Shown here: piece by piece, positions 51,055-60,460 of the stretch
Position numbering within the stretch: the first letter of the stretch is position 1
How the letters are laid out: each line of letters begins with the position of its first letter
Source: Oxyruncus cristatus
Lineage: Eukaryota > Chordata > Aves > Passeriformes > Cotingidae
NCBI GenBank assembly: GCA_013399855.1
Contig: VXAY01006780.1
Location: forward strand, 62,001 to 126,000
DNA: 64,000 bases
Reading direction: 5' to 3'
Notes under the pieces: model-generated
Databases searched by the model: none
What the model was told of the DNA's origin: nothing
Seen by the model: only the letters and a program-made list of their open reading frames with translations
Made by a program: the position numbers and the translations under genes

Positions 51055-54000
51055 CTAGAAAAAAAAAAATAATTTGTATTTACTATTTTGTAGGCTTGCT
51101 ACAAAACTCCTCTGAGAAATTAGTGCTTTTGGAATGTAATCAAAACATGCAAGGAGAAGAAAGTGGTTTTAGCTGATACTGAAGAAAAATTCAATGTCAT
51201 GAGTACTACATCATTACATGGTGTAATCTTACAAACCTCTCAATCCTCCTTATGTTTTCTTCCATTTTCTGATTGGCTACATGTACCAGAAACTCAATAT
51301 ATTCTTCAGAGACCATCAATCTCCCCTTGTGGCTCAACGGAACTTCTAAGCAGTGAGTGCTCCGGACAGCCTGAAAAAGCACACAGGATTTATTTGGAAA
51401 CAAAGTTTTTTTACTTTATGGTGGTTTCATTACAGGAAAAAAACTGCTTATCCATACAATTGGCTAGTTTGCTCTCACCTAAAGCAGAAAGCTATTTCTT
51501 TGCTAAAGCATGCCCTGTGACAGCTGTTCAGCACAAGTCAGATCTCAGCTGGTAAAAAGTCAAGGTTAATGTAATGATATGACTTTGTTACATCCCTTAC
51601 AGTAGCAGTCCTTACCATTGTAATTTTTCCTCCTCTGCCAACCGTAATACCAGAGTTCCTGAATCCAGAATCAATAGCCACTGAATGCTGCAGAACAAAT
51701 AAGTGCTTAAACAGGTCTTGTACACTTTCACAGCAAAAAATAATTCTGGATGGGTTGCAATGCAACTTGCAACCTTGGTTTTGCAAAAAACTTACTCAAA
51801 GCCATCTCCACAGACTGATACAAAATTTAAATGTCTTTAAGATCAAGCCCACAAACTATGGGTGGTTTTCAGAGACCCATGGTGCATCCCGATTGTCTGA
51901 ATCCATCAGTGCAGATGGGCCACAACGTCTCTCTGAGCACTAAGCTGCTTTATCCCAACGAGCTGGAAGCACAGACAGTCGTGCCACACGTCTGTAGCTC
52001 TGAGAGCAGCAGCACTGTACACTGAGCTCATCAGCTCTCCTGTGCTAACGAAGGAACGAGCCAGGCACGGCACATGCTGCTCTTTGGTCATGCTGGAAAA
52101 TCAGAACACAAAGGTGCCACTCAATCAATTGAAAATGGAGAAAAATGACCTGGATGGTAGCCAAGTAACGTCTAAAATCCATCCCTTTCAGGCTCCCTGG
52201 AAAATGCTTTGTGGGCAGCCCACTTCAGCTCAAAGGTGAGTAATTTTGCTTTCAGCAAAATCTCCACCAAGTTTAAAGCTGTGTTTTCCTCATCAGCTTA
52301 CTTTATTATCCTAGCTGTTAAAAACACAGCACATCTGGGACTATTCCTAGGTGTTACTGCTCAACTAGGAGCCAGTCCTCTTACTTTTACAGGCAGGAAT
52401 GTAACAGAACAACGACGTCACATTGTGCTTGACGTGGTTTTACCAGAAGCTGTGCATCCTGCAGCTCCCGACACAGCACGTGAAGAACAAATGGTTCAAA
52501 CTTGAACACAACATCTCCAGTGGCCTTCTCTAGTGCTGTCATCTGGAAAATACAACAAAACATTTATATTACCACTGCAAGTGTGTACTGCTATTGCCAG
52601 AAAAAAAAAATGCAAAAAAGAAAAGCTAGTCTGTGTGAGAAACAAGCATCAAAAATGCAGCAAATGAGTCCCAACCAGTCAGGTTTGATCAGCTGCTTTT
52701 AAGTTTTCATTGGTCACAATACACAGAAACTCCATGGATTTCCCCGATTCTGCTTGCTAAACTGATCAGGTTTCACAAAAATTCATGGCAAGACAGATGT
52801 TAAAAACTGTGTTTCAGCCTTCCTGTTCTTCCTTCGTACATCCAAACATCGACACCATCAGTCCAGCAAGGGACAATGACTGTTCTGCTGCAATCAGGTG
52901 ATTGAGCAGGGATTTTTTTTCAACTGTTCTTTAGAATCAAAGACATTTAGTTGCTGAAGTACATTCCTCAACTTCAGAAAACTTCCTGGGTTTCAGCAGA
53001 TTAAATCCATGACCTAACATACTCAACCACACTTTAATTCTTGCTCAAATACCAGTGTGTAGCCTAATATATGACAGTAATAAAGACAAATTCAGAGGTT
53101 GAAAATAGAGGCATAAACCCACAGGATGAGAAAAAAAGAAGTAACTTTATAATTATAAAATTGAAGAAATCCCCTTCAGACCCCTCAGTTCTGCCAGAAG
53201 ACAGAGATGCAAGTGGCAGTTTTTTCTGGATCTGTGAGTGTGCAGACAGCTCTCTGACATCCTGCACAGCTCACAAAGACAGTTTGTCTGCTTTTCTGTG
53301 CTGTCTTTGTGCAGAGAAACCTTATGGGCTGGGAATACTTTCTTATACTCAGAAATGTCACTTTGAGACACATCGAGCTTAATCGCATTCTCTTCAAAAC
53401 GGGTCTGAAGAATTTACTAAGCAACACCTCTAAAGAAGATTTAATTTTGAAAGAGTAGCAATTCACCTCAGCAGCAGGAATAAAACCCCTTTCACGTGAC
53501 GTGTTTTCCATGACACCAGGAGCACTACAATGAATAAATACAAAAGCTGTATCCCACTCTCCTCTTACCACATCGCCTTTGGCACACGGGTCATGTGTTA
53601 CCAGGAGCCACGTGCAGTTCTTCTTCTGGATCCCGCCGCCATCCGTGTCCTGATGGACAGAAACCAGGGAATGGGTTCTGCGGGTCGGCGATGTTTGATC
53701 CGGCCCTCCCGAACCAGGAGTGCCGCTTTGCCCGCAGAGACCATTCACAGGGGCACTGCTCGGCCCGGCTCCGCCCCGGCACCCGCCGGGTTTGTGTGTC
53801 CCGGCCACTGACACTCAGCTGGGCACGGACAGGGAAGCACCGGCAACAGCGAGACCCCCAACTCGGCATGCCGGCCCCGCCCCGTCATCCCGGCCCGCCA
53901 TCCCGGTACCCATCCCTGTATCCCGGTGTCCCACCGCCAGCAGGACCCTCCCGTCGCACGAGCTGGTGGTGCAGAACCGCTCGTGCGCGTTCAGGAGCCG

Positions 54001-54055
54001 CGCGAGCCCCGCGGCGCGCGCGTCCAGCTCGCGCTTCCGGCTGGGGTCGGGCCGC
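50850..54055 (-). CDS. TYW3: TYW3, tRNA wybutosine-synthesizing protein 3 (5' end in gap)
   Basis: TYW3 is the S-adenosylmethionine-dependent methyltransferase that methylates N4 of the yW-86 intermediate to give yW-72, the third step in making wybutosine at position 37 of cytosolic tRNA-Phe. Coding exons on the minus strand: 54055-53935 (cut by the N gap), 53649-53569, 52542-52444, 51687-51616, 51370-51237, 51054-50850. Joined, they give 236 residues without a stop. Family motifs appear in order: [74 protein letters not shown]. The human protein has about 259 residues, so about 20 N-terminal residues and the start codon are in the gap. The tail is basic then acidic, as in the family. Introns are short (245-1026 bp). 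It is head-to-head with CRYZ. Confidence 0.97.
51237..51370 (-). CDS. TYW3: TYW3 exon 5
   Basis: 44 codons plus two bases. Acceptor GTGTGCTTTTTCAG. Encodes [18 protein letters not shown], then [16 protein letters not shown] and [11 protein letters not shown] placed the donor at GAGAG|GTTTGT, a weak site, because only this choice keeps the frame into exon 6 and reproduces IERF as in human. The stronger-looking GTAAGA six bases on would break the frame. Confidence 0.9.
51616..51687 (-). CDS. TYW3: TYW3 exon 4
   Basis: 24 codons, phase 0 on both sides, acceptor TTTGTTCTGCAG, donor ATG|GTAAGG. Encodes [20 protein letters not shown], the best-conserved motif of the family. Confidence 0.97.
51688..52443 (-). 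other. TYW3 intron 3, no internal gene
   Basis: 756 bp, unique sequence. Nothing recognisable. Confidence 0.7.
52444..52542 (-). CDS. TYW3: TYW3 exon 3
   Basis: 33 codons, phase 0 on both sides, after acceptor TTGTATTTTCCAG. Encodes [20 protein letters not shown] then [10 protein letters not shown]. Donor CTG|GTAAAA. Confidence 0.96.
52543..53568 (-). other. TYW3 intron 2, no internal gene
   Basis: 1026 bp, largely A/T-rich, with A-rich runs near 52600 and 53130. Nothing recognisable inside. Confidence 0.7.
53569..53649 (-). CDS. TYW3: TYW3 exon 2
   Basis: 27 codons, phase 0 on both sides. Acceptor CTGTCCATCAG, donor GTG|GTAAGA. Encodes [20 protein letters not shown], the hallmark WLLVTH motif. 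Compared with human the joint with exon 1 is about two residues shorter. Confidence 0.95.
53935..54055 (-). CDS. TYW3: TYW3 exon 1 (partial)
   Basis: 40 complete codons from [10 protein letters not shown] to GRVLLA, containing [17 protein letters not shown]. The donor is GCG|GTGGGA at 53934. The 5' part, with the start codon, is in the N run. The family usually has A or S where this copy has D in SSC-D-GR. Confidence 0.93.
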
Positions 54056-54428
54056 NNNNNNNNNNNNNNNNNNNNNNNNNNNNNNNNNNNNNNNNNNNNN
54101 NNNNNNNNNNNNNNNNNNNNNNNNNNNNNNNNNNNNNNNNNNNNNNNNNNNNNNNNNNNNNNNNNNNNNNNNNNNNNNNNNNNNNNNNNNNNNNNNNNNN
54201 NNNNNNNNNNNNNNNNNNNNNNNNNNNNNNNNNNNNNNNNNNNNNNNNNNNNNNNNNNNNNNNNNNNNNNNNNNNNNNNNNNNNNNNNNNNNNNNNNNNN
54301 NNNNNNNNNNNNNNNNNNNNNNNNNNNNNNNNNNNNNNNNNNNNNNNNNNNNNNNNNNNNNNNNNNNNNNNNNNNNNNNNNNNNNNNNNNNNNNNNNNNN
54401 NNNNNNNNNNNNNNNNNNNNNNNNNNNN
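54056..54428. other. Assembly gap (373 N)
   Basis: 373 Ns inside the shared promoter. The non-round length suggests a size estimated from paired reads. The right flank (54429-54459) is a G-run sequence, GGGGGGCGTGTCCGGGGAGG then GAGGGGGCGGG, that can form a G-quadruplex and may explain the sequencing failure. Confidence 0.97.
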
Positions 54429-54784
54429 GGGGGGGCGTGTCCGGGGAGGGAGGGGGCGGGCCTGGCAGAGGGGCCACGTTGGTGCCGGGATGCAGCCCGG
54501 GCTGGGCCGGGCCCGAGCGTGCGGTCCCCGTTCCCCCGCTGTACCCCCCGTTCGCCCCGTACCCGGCTCCCGGAAGCTGCTCTGAGCGGGAGACCCTGGG
54601 CACCTCGGGCACCCCCGCTTCTTCCCCTCCTTCTGGGTCGGCTCATTATCACGAGGCCGAGCCGCCCTTCGGCCCCGCGGGCTGTGCCGTGTCCCGCGCG
54701 GTGTCCGCAGGGCACGTCCTGGGGGCACAGGCTCTCCCTGACCTGAGCACGAACCAGGGATATTACTGTCGTGTTTTTCCCCAG

Positions 54785-54909
54785 ATCCTCTGGTCGCCAT
54801 GGCAGCCACCAGCAGAGTCATGAGAGCGGTCAGAGTGTTTGAATTCGGTGGTCCTGAAGTACTTAAACTCCAGTCGGATGTGTTAGTTCCTACTCCAAAA
54901 GAAAACCAG
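54785..54909 (+). CDS. CRYZ: CRYZ first coding exon
   Basis: An acceptor-like TGTTTTTCCCCAG ends at 54784, so this is exon 2 if an upstream untranslated exon exists. ATG at 54799 in GTCGCCATGGC context. 37 codons ([18 protein letters not shown]...), donor CAG|GTATCT, phase 0. Confidence 0.95.
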
Positions 54910-57900
54910 GTATCTATGAGCTCTTTGAAGGGAAGTGGCAGTAATGAAGGGTAACAGGTGCCTGCAGGACAGAATGAGGGATGCAACCCAGAACTCTTCA
55001 TCTGGAGTATATGGGGTTTGATCAGTGTGTTCATACTCCCTGAGACATCATGCTTGACAAATGTCAGCTCTTTACTGTTCTGTGGGCTACATATTCCACA
55101 TCAAGGGTTTCCTGAAAGTAGCTCCAGTTTCACACTGGGTTGTTGCAGAGGCTGTTTGAGAATTCAGTTAAAATGCCATGATGCTGTGCTGTGATTTAAA
55201 TGGCTAAATCTTTTTACTTACTGCTTAAGAAGCATCTTTTTTTTTTTTTTTTTTGGTAGGTGTTAATTAAAGTCCATGCCTGTGGGGTAAATCCTGTTGA
55301 GACGTATATTCGTTCTGGGACGTATGCCAGGAAACCGGCTTTGCCCTACACCCCAGGCTCGGATGTGTCTGGGGTGATCGAGGGTGTTGGGGAACACGTG
55401 ACTGCATTCAAGGTATTTTACACATTGAGTTTTAATTCAGTATTGTTTATTGTGTCCTTTTTGGGTGATTGCTGTGCTACTGTACCTGATTCTGTTGCTT
55501 ATAATCGTGTAATCTCTTCAAGGGGGGAATCCCCTTCACGGACTTGTAAAAACACGCAGTGGGATCCCATTGACAAGCCAGTCTGCAGGTGGGACTGGGG
55601 GGAATGCTGTGACTTCTGGGAGCTCAAAGGTGTCAGAAGAGGCACCTGCTGTCCGTCTCCTTAAAGCAGTGACATCAGATGCACAAAAGTTGGGTTTCTG
55701 CATTACAGAAGTATTTGAGATTCGATGCTTCCTGCTGGGGATAATAATTTCATGCAGAACTGAAACAATTTCTGTAAAGTTTTTTGGGAAATGGAAATTG
55801 CTTACTTGAAAAGCCCCACTACATATTTGTTGTTAAAACTGTTCAAATACTGCATTGCTCCAGTGTAGGAATTTTACTTGGATTTCTCAGGGGGAATGTC
55901 TTGTGACAGGAGAAGGCAAATATCAGTTTGCTAAAAGATGTCTATGACATTTATATAGTTTAAAAATCTGTTCTCCCATTCAAGTCACTAGATGGTTGGT
56001 CCGAAGCAAACATAGTTAAAATTGTGCTGGAATTTCCTGATTTGGGATTTATGTAGCAGTTTTGGGAGACCTGGGTGATTTGGTTTTCTAGAGAGAAGAA
56101 TCATCTTTATTCATATTTTCTTATCAGCAGTTTGCTGTATCTGCTGTGTGTGTTTTTTGCTTCCTATGGCAATCGTGATGCTCCTGGCTTGAATGAGAGA
56201 GAGGTGTCTTCGGGTATATTAAGAATAAATGTTTTTCCAAATTTAAACTAAATAATTTACAAATATTTCTTTTGTGTTCGTAAAAGCTTCTGAGGTTTTG
56301 CATTTGAAATCTGTGGATGGAATTCCTGACTGTTAAAGTTCATTAAGGTTCATATGAATGAAACAGCAAGTTTGTGTGTTACACTGCAGAGCAGGGTTAT
56401 AATTATGACACTTAAAATTAAGGTATATGGAATTATATGGTTTGTGTTGCATTGTGATGCCTTGTATCAGCATTTATAAAAATTTCTATGACAAATATAA
56501 CTGGTTATTTTTAATAGGAGAGCTGTTGGCAATAGCCTGAACCTCTGTGAATTGGTTCTTAAAGCTCATTAAGGTAAAAGAAAGGGAAATGATTGATTTC
56601 TCTATGTTCTCTCCCTCTGTTCTAGAAAGGGGACAGGGTTTTCACCCTTGAAACTGTTTCTGGAGGATATGCAGAGTATGCAGTTGCTGCAGCCAACAGA
56701 GTCTTTCCTTTGCCAGACAAGCTGGACTTTAGGCAGGGAGCAGCACTCGGAGTGCCCTATTTCACTGCCTACCGGGCCCTCTTCCAGAAGTAAGGCACCA
56801 AATCCAAGTCTGTGCACTTTAATTTTTAATATTTAAAATACAGAAAAACCCCAACATTCATATTTTTCATTGTCCTGTAAAATGGGGAGATCGATGAGTG
56901 GGAGATAGTCAAGACATTTGAATTTGTTACGCTGATGAAATTGTCAGATAATTGTGACCTAGAAGCCTGTGACTGTGTTTTCCTGTGTTTCTTCTTGAGA
57001 GAACAGACCTGAAAAGGCTTCATGTAATAAAACATGTGGCTGCTTTTCAGTACTCGCTGGTATTTTAGCCAGGGAAGAAAAGCAGGAGTAATTCTAATTT
57101 CCTAATTAAGCAGCCAGGTGCTGTGGAGTAGAACCACTGCTTTCCTGGGACAAGGGAGGGTCCCGAGCTGAGGCTCAGTACCAGGCTCTCACTGGCTGCT
57201 GGCTGCCTGTTGCTTCATGTCATCAATCACAGGGTTTATTTTGCGTCCTTGTTATCCCCAAAAGGCTTATGATCCCTGTTCAGCTATAACTTGTAGCATA
57301 GTTTGGAACATATATTGGAACATAAATTGGAAATGCTGTATGAACGATGAGATTTGATCAGTATCTGCATTGGTCAGAATCTGCACCCTGCTGCTCAGTC
57401 AGTGTGTACTGCAGTCACAACACCAATATTTCCTGTGTTCTTCACTCAGAGGCTGTGCCAAAGCTGGGGAAACTGTGCTGGTGCATGGTGCCAGTGGCGG
57501 GGTAAGTGTTCCAAGGAGGCAGGTGATAGGGAATGCTGCTCTCTGTCCTTGCGTCTGCCTGGGGTGTGAGTTATGGTCACATTTAAATCAATAAAGGGAT
57601 TAGCAAATTAGGTTTTTATTTCAGGTACTATGGGATACACTCGCTTAGAGCAACCTCTGTTATTTCCGATAACCATGAGGCTGCACAAGTGCTGGTGTGA
57701 GGTCCCCAGTCAGAGGGTCACACACTGAACAGGTAGAAGTTGGTCTGGAAGCTTTGTAGTAGGTCTAACTCAGGCAAAACTGATAGCAGAAAGCTGTAAT
57801 TCTCCAATATGTACAAGTTGTTCTAAGTCTTCTGAGAAGGAATCAGTGGTGCAGGGCAACTGTGCATTTCTGGGATGTTTTTACCTGTGAGCTGACAGCC

Positions 57901-60441
57901 AACTGCACAGGGAGAGGCACTGGAATGGATAAAGCTGTGACTGAATACTATGTGAAATTGCACTTCTGACTTTCTTTGGTTTTAGATGACAAGCTAATTT
58001 TAGATCTCTCTCACATAACATCCTAGTTTAATTTATCTCCCACACTCTGCCCTTTCTTGCTCAGTTTCTGCTGATGCACCAAACAGCTGCTATGAACGGG
58101 CAAAGTTTCTTTAATTATTTGTTAGACAACAAAAAGATGAATTCAGATCTTATTCTGAGATACTAGAATGGCATTCAGCATCATTGCCTCTTTTTATTTT
58201 CATGAACTAAATGTAGGGCTTCTCTTCTTATGGAGTGCAAAGCTGGAAGGAGACACTGAGAATTTGCTTTAGAAAGAGGTAATTTAATCTGTTTGTGAAA
58301 GGTGCAGGAGGGGTGTTAATAAAATTTGTGCCTGCAGATTTTCTTTGCAATGTATAATGCTGGTATCAATAGCAGGTGATTCTGTGAAGAGAAGAATTTC
58401 CCTGGCTTTGTATCAAAAATGTATGGCCCAGCTTTGACAGATAGACAACATTCTACATCGATTTATATCAAGTGTTGATCAGAACTTCCTTGCTTCTGTA
58501 AATTTTTGTTCTTTTTAAAAGACTATTTGTCTGTCTTTAGGATCCAAATTACTTATTATGGCTAAAACACATGTTACCAGACCAACTTTTTAAATGGGGA
58601 AGTTTCAAGTTGCTGGTAGAATAATTAAAATTTAAAATGCTAAATAGGTAAAATAGTTTTCTTTTTTCTTTTTCTTTTTTTTTTTATGTTTTGTTCTTTA
58701 TATCCCCTCAGGTGGGACTGGCAGCGTGTCAGATTGCCAGAGCTTGTGGTTTGAAGGTTTTGGGTACAGCAGGAACTGAGGAGGGCATGAATGTGATCCT
58801 GAGAAACGGCGCTCACCAAGCCTTTAATCACAGAGACCCTAATTACATTGAGAGAATTAAGGTAGGCATGATGTCAGGGCTAGAGGATGCAGGTACTAAT
58901 AAACAAGCAGTTGTTTGAAGATTTTAAAGGGGAGTTATGTAGTAGCAATAGTGTACTGCCTTTTTAAATTTCTACATAAGATAAAACTTTCCCAGGCTGG
59001 GAAAGCAGAGCTTTCCTCACAGGCAGTGTCATTTAGAACTTACATTCAGCAAATTCCAGTGTGGGAGCAAACCATAAGTCATCACAGCAAAATGTGCTAC
59101 GATTCAGCTCATTAGCTGTCAGCTGTAGTACAGAGGCTTTACTGAAAATTTAAACAATAGCCTGTAAAATGGATGTTTCCTGTAGTGTATGAAATAAACG
59201 GTGGTACCCGAGCACTAAAATAACATCCTGTGTCTTGTACAGGAGTGCACAGGGCCAAGGGGAGTGGATATCATCATAGAAATGCTCTCCAATGTCAACC
59301 TGGATGCTGACTTGCAGCTGCTGGCCCATGCAGGGAGGGTCATGGTGAGTGTGTCCCTGCCCAGAGGATGATGGTGAGTGCTTGTGTGAGGTGCTGGTGG
59401 GTGTTGGAATCACTCCCTTAGTCAGTGCATTCTGCATCACAGTTGTACAGGTCTTACTTTGGACTTGTTTGGGCAGGTTGTGGGCTGCAGAGGACGCATC
59501 GAGATAAACCCAAGAGACACTATGAGCAAGGAGTCAAGCATAACTGGAGTGGGTTTGTTTCTTGCAACTGAGGTGAGAAACATTTCTGTTTTGAAGTATG
59601 CTTTGTTGGCTTGTTCCAGCACTCCTCTATTTCAAGTTAAAATCCTTTGTAGGGATGAAAGCATAATTTCACTGTAACTAACTTGTTTGTTCATTCCTTT
59701 ATGTTTTGATTCAATCTCAGAACATAGTAAAATATTTTTGGGTTGTAGAATTTGGTTTAACACTTGCATAAATTGTCAATGCTGTTCTGAAACGCAAAGA
59801 CCTTGTTGTAAATGCTGTGTTTGTTACATGCAGGAGGAGAGGCATGAATGTGCCATGGCACTCCTTGATGGCATAGAAGCTGGCTGGCTGAAACCCATTG
59901 TGGGCTCGGAATATCCCCTGGAGAAAGTAGCCAAGGCTCATGAAGACATTATTTGTAGCAGTGGTGCCCGAGGGAAGATGGTGCTCCTTCTATAAAGGAG
60001 CACCTTTTTCCATTTCTTTTGTAGCTGATTTAACTGCACCTTTGCTTACATGGTTTACTGAGTGTATGTTATAAGCATACTTTTGATCAGGTTTGACAGT
60101 AGAAAATGCTCACTTACATGAATTAATTAACAAGCTGCTTCTTTTTGTAATGAGCAGAGTTTCATTTACTATAAAGTAATTTTGGTAGCCTTTTTGACTG
60201 ATGTGTAAATAATACATTTTCCCTGCTGGTGTGGCATGGTGCTGCAGGGGAAGGTAGAGTTTGTTATCATGTTCTGTGTGAAGGCAGAGTTAGGCCACTA
60301 TAGATAGTGCAGAATGAAGCTGCTTTTTACAGATACACAAAATTAAATAACTTGCTGTGTGTGTTAATTAGAACTGTAAATTCTTTTAGCCACAAAATCT
60401 GTCTTAACTCAAATTTTGTCACACAATTTGCTTGAAATAAA
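54785..60441 (+). CDS. CRYZ: CRYZ, zeta-crystallin / NADPH:quinone oxidoreductase
   Basis: CRYZ is a zinc-free medium-chain dehydrogenase/reductase. It reduces ortho-quinones with NADPH, is cytosolic and tetrameric, and in mammals also binds AU-rich RNA. Coding exons: 54799-54909, 55260-55412, 56626-56789, 57450-57501, 58712-58861, 59243-59344, 59477-59572, 59834-59995. They join in frame to 329 residues, the same length as human. The N-terminal half is the GroES-like domain ([17 protein letters not shown], then [12 protein letters not shown] with the conserved Asn48, Tyr53 and Tyr59). The Rossmann motif [20 protein letters not shown] starts at residue 152, and the protein ends GKMVLLL. The start ATG has a strong context (GCCATGG). 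All introns are GT-AG. The 3' UTR is about 440 bp. It is divergent from TYW3. Confidence 0.98.
55260..55412 (+). CDS. CRYZ: CRYZ exon 3
   Basis: 51 codons, phase 0 on both sides. The acceptor is preceded by an uninterrupted run of about 18 T. Encodes [20 protein letters not shown], then [18 protein letters not shown]. Contains the conserved Asn48 and Tyr53/Tyr59 near the active site. Donor AAG|GTATTT. Confidence 0.97.
55413..56625 (+). other. CRYZ intron 3, no internal gene
   Basis: 1213 bp, A/T-rich. I see no repeat family or RNA gene inside. Confidence 0.7.
56626..56789 (+). CDS. CRYZ: CRYZ exon 4
   Basis: 54 codons plus two bases, after acceptor CCTCTGTTCTAG. Encodes [20 protein letters not shown], then [20 protein letters not shown]. 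Donor CAGAA|GTAAGG. Confidence 0.97.
56790..57449 (+). other. CRYZ intron 4, no internal gene
   Basis: 660 bp of unique sequence. Nothing recognisable. Confidence 0.7.
57450..57501 (+). CDS. CRYZ: CRYZ exon 5 (52 nt)
   Basis: Short exon after acceptor TTCTTCACTCAG. Its first base completes a Lys codon, then [17 protein letters not shown], the first half of the NADPH-binding glycine motif. Donor GGG|GTAAGT. The intron splits the GASGG/VG motif, as expected for the family. Confidence 0.96.
57502..58711 (+). other. CRYZ intron 5, no internal gene
   Basis: 1210 bp, unique. Ends in a long pyrimidine tract (58658-58684) before the acceptor. Confidence 0.7.
58712..58861 (+). CDS. CRYZ: CRYZ exon 6
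   Basis: 50 codons, phase 0 on both sides. Preceded by a long T-rich tract and CCCCTCAG. Encodes [20 protein letters not shown], then [20 protein letters not shown]. Donor AAG|GTAGGC. Confidence 0.97.
59243..59344 (+). CDS. CRYZ: CRYZ exon 7
   Basis: 34 codons, phase 0 on both sides. Acceptor CTTGTACAG. Encodes [18 protein letters not shown], then LLAHAGRVM. Donor ATG|GTGAGT. Confidence 0.97.
59477..59572 (+). CDS. CRYZ: CRYZ exon 8
   Basis: 32 codons, phase 0 on both sides. Acceptor TTGTTTGGGCAG. Encodes [20 protein letters not shown], then GVGLFLATE. Donor GAG|GTGAGA. Confidence 0.97.
59834..59995 (+). CDS. CRYZ: CRYZ exon 9 (C-terminal, stop TAA)
   Basis: 53 codons and TAA (59993-59995). 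Acceptor GTTACATGCAG. Encodes [20 protein letters not shown] and the conserved end ARGKMVLLL. Confidence 0.98.
   Translation, partial: EERHECAMALLDGIEAGWLKPIVGSEYPLEKVAKAHEDIICSSGARGKMVLLL
60436..60441 (+). terminator. CRYZ: CRYZ polyadenylation signal
   Basis: AATAAA in GAAATAAAAGC, about 440 bp after the stop. It is the first clear canonical signal downstream. An earlier AATAAT-like variant near 60209 is weaker. Confidence 0.8.
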
Positions 60442-60460
60442 AGCTTTTACTGACAAAACA

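Larger units (their letters stand above)
53590..54784. promoter_or_regulatory. Bidirectional CpG-island promoter of TYW3 and CRYZ, interrupted by gap
   Basis: Sequence on both sides of the N run is very rich in G+C and CpG (53590-54055 and 54429-54730). It separates two divergent genes whose coding starts are under about 750 bp apart, the classic shared-promoter arrangement; the same pair is head-to-head in human. The transcription starts, the TYW3 start codon and any CRYZ untranslated first exon cannot be placed because the central part is missing. No canonical donor is evident between 54429 and 54784 on the plus strand. Confidence 0.85.

Noticed and set aside
53595..55034. Very long frames (up to 383 codons) on both strands near 54 kb
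   Set aside because: They are open only because the 373 Ns contain no stops. The real coding parts there are TYW3 exon 1 and the CRYZ first coding exon.
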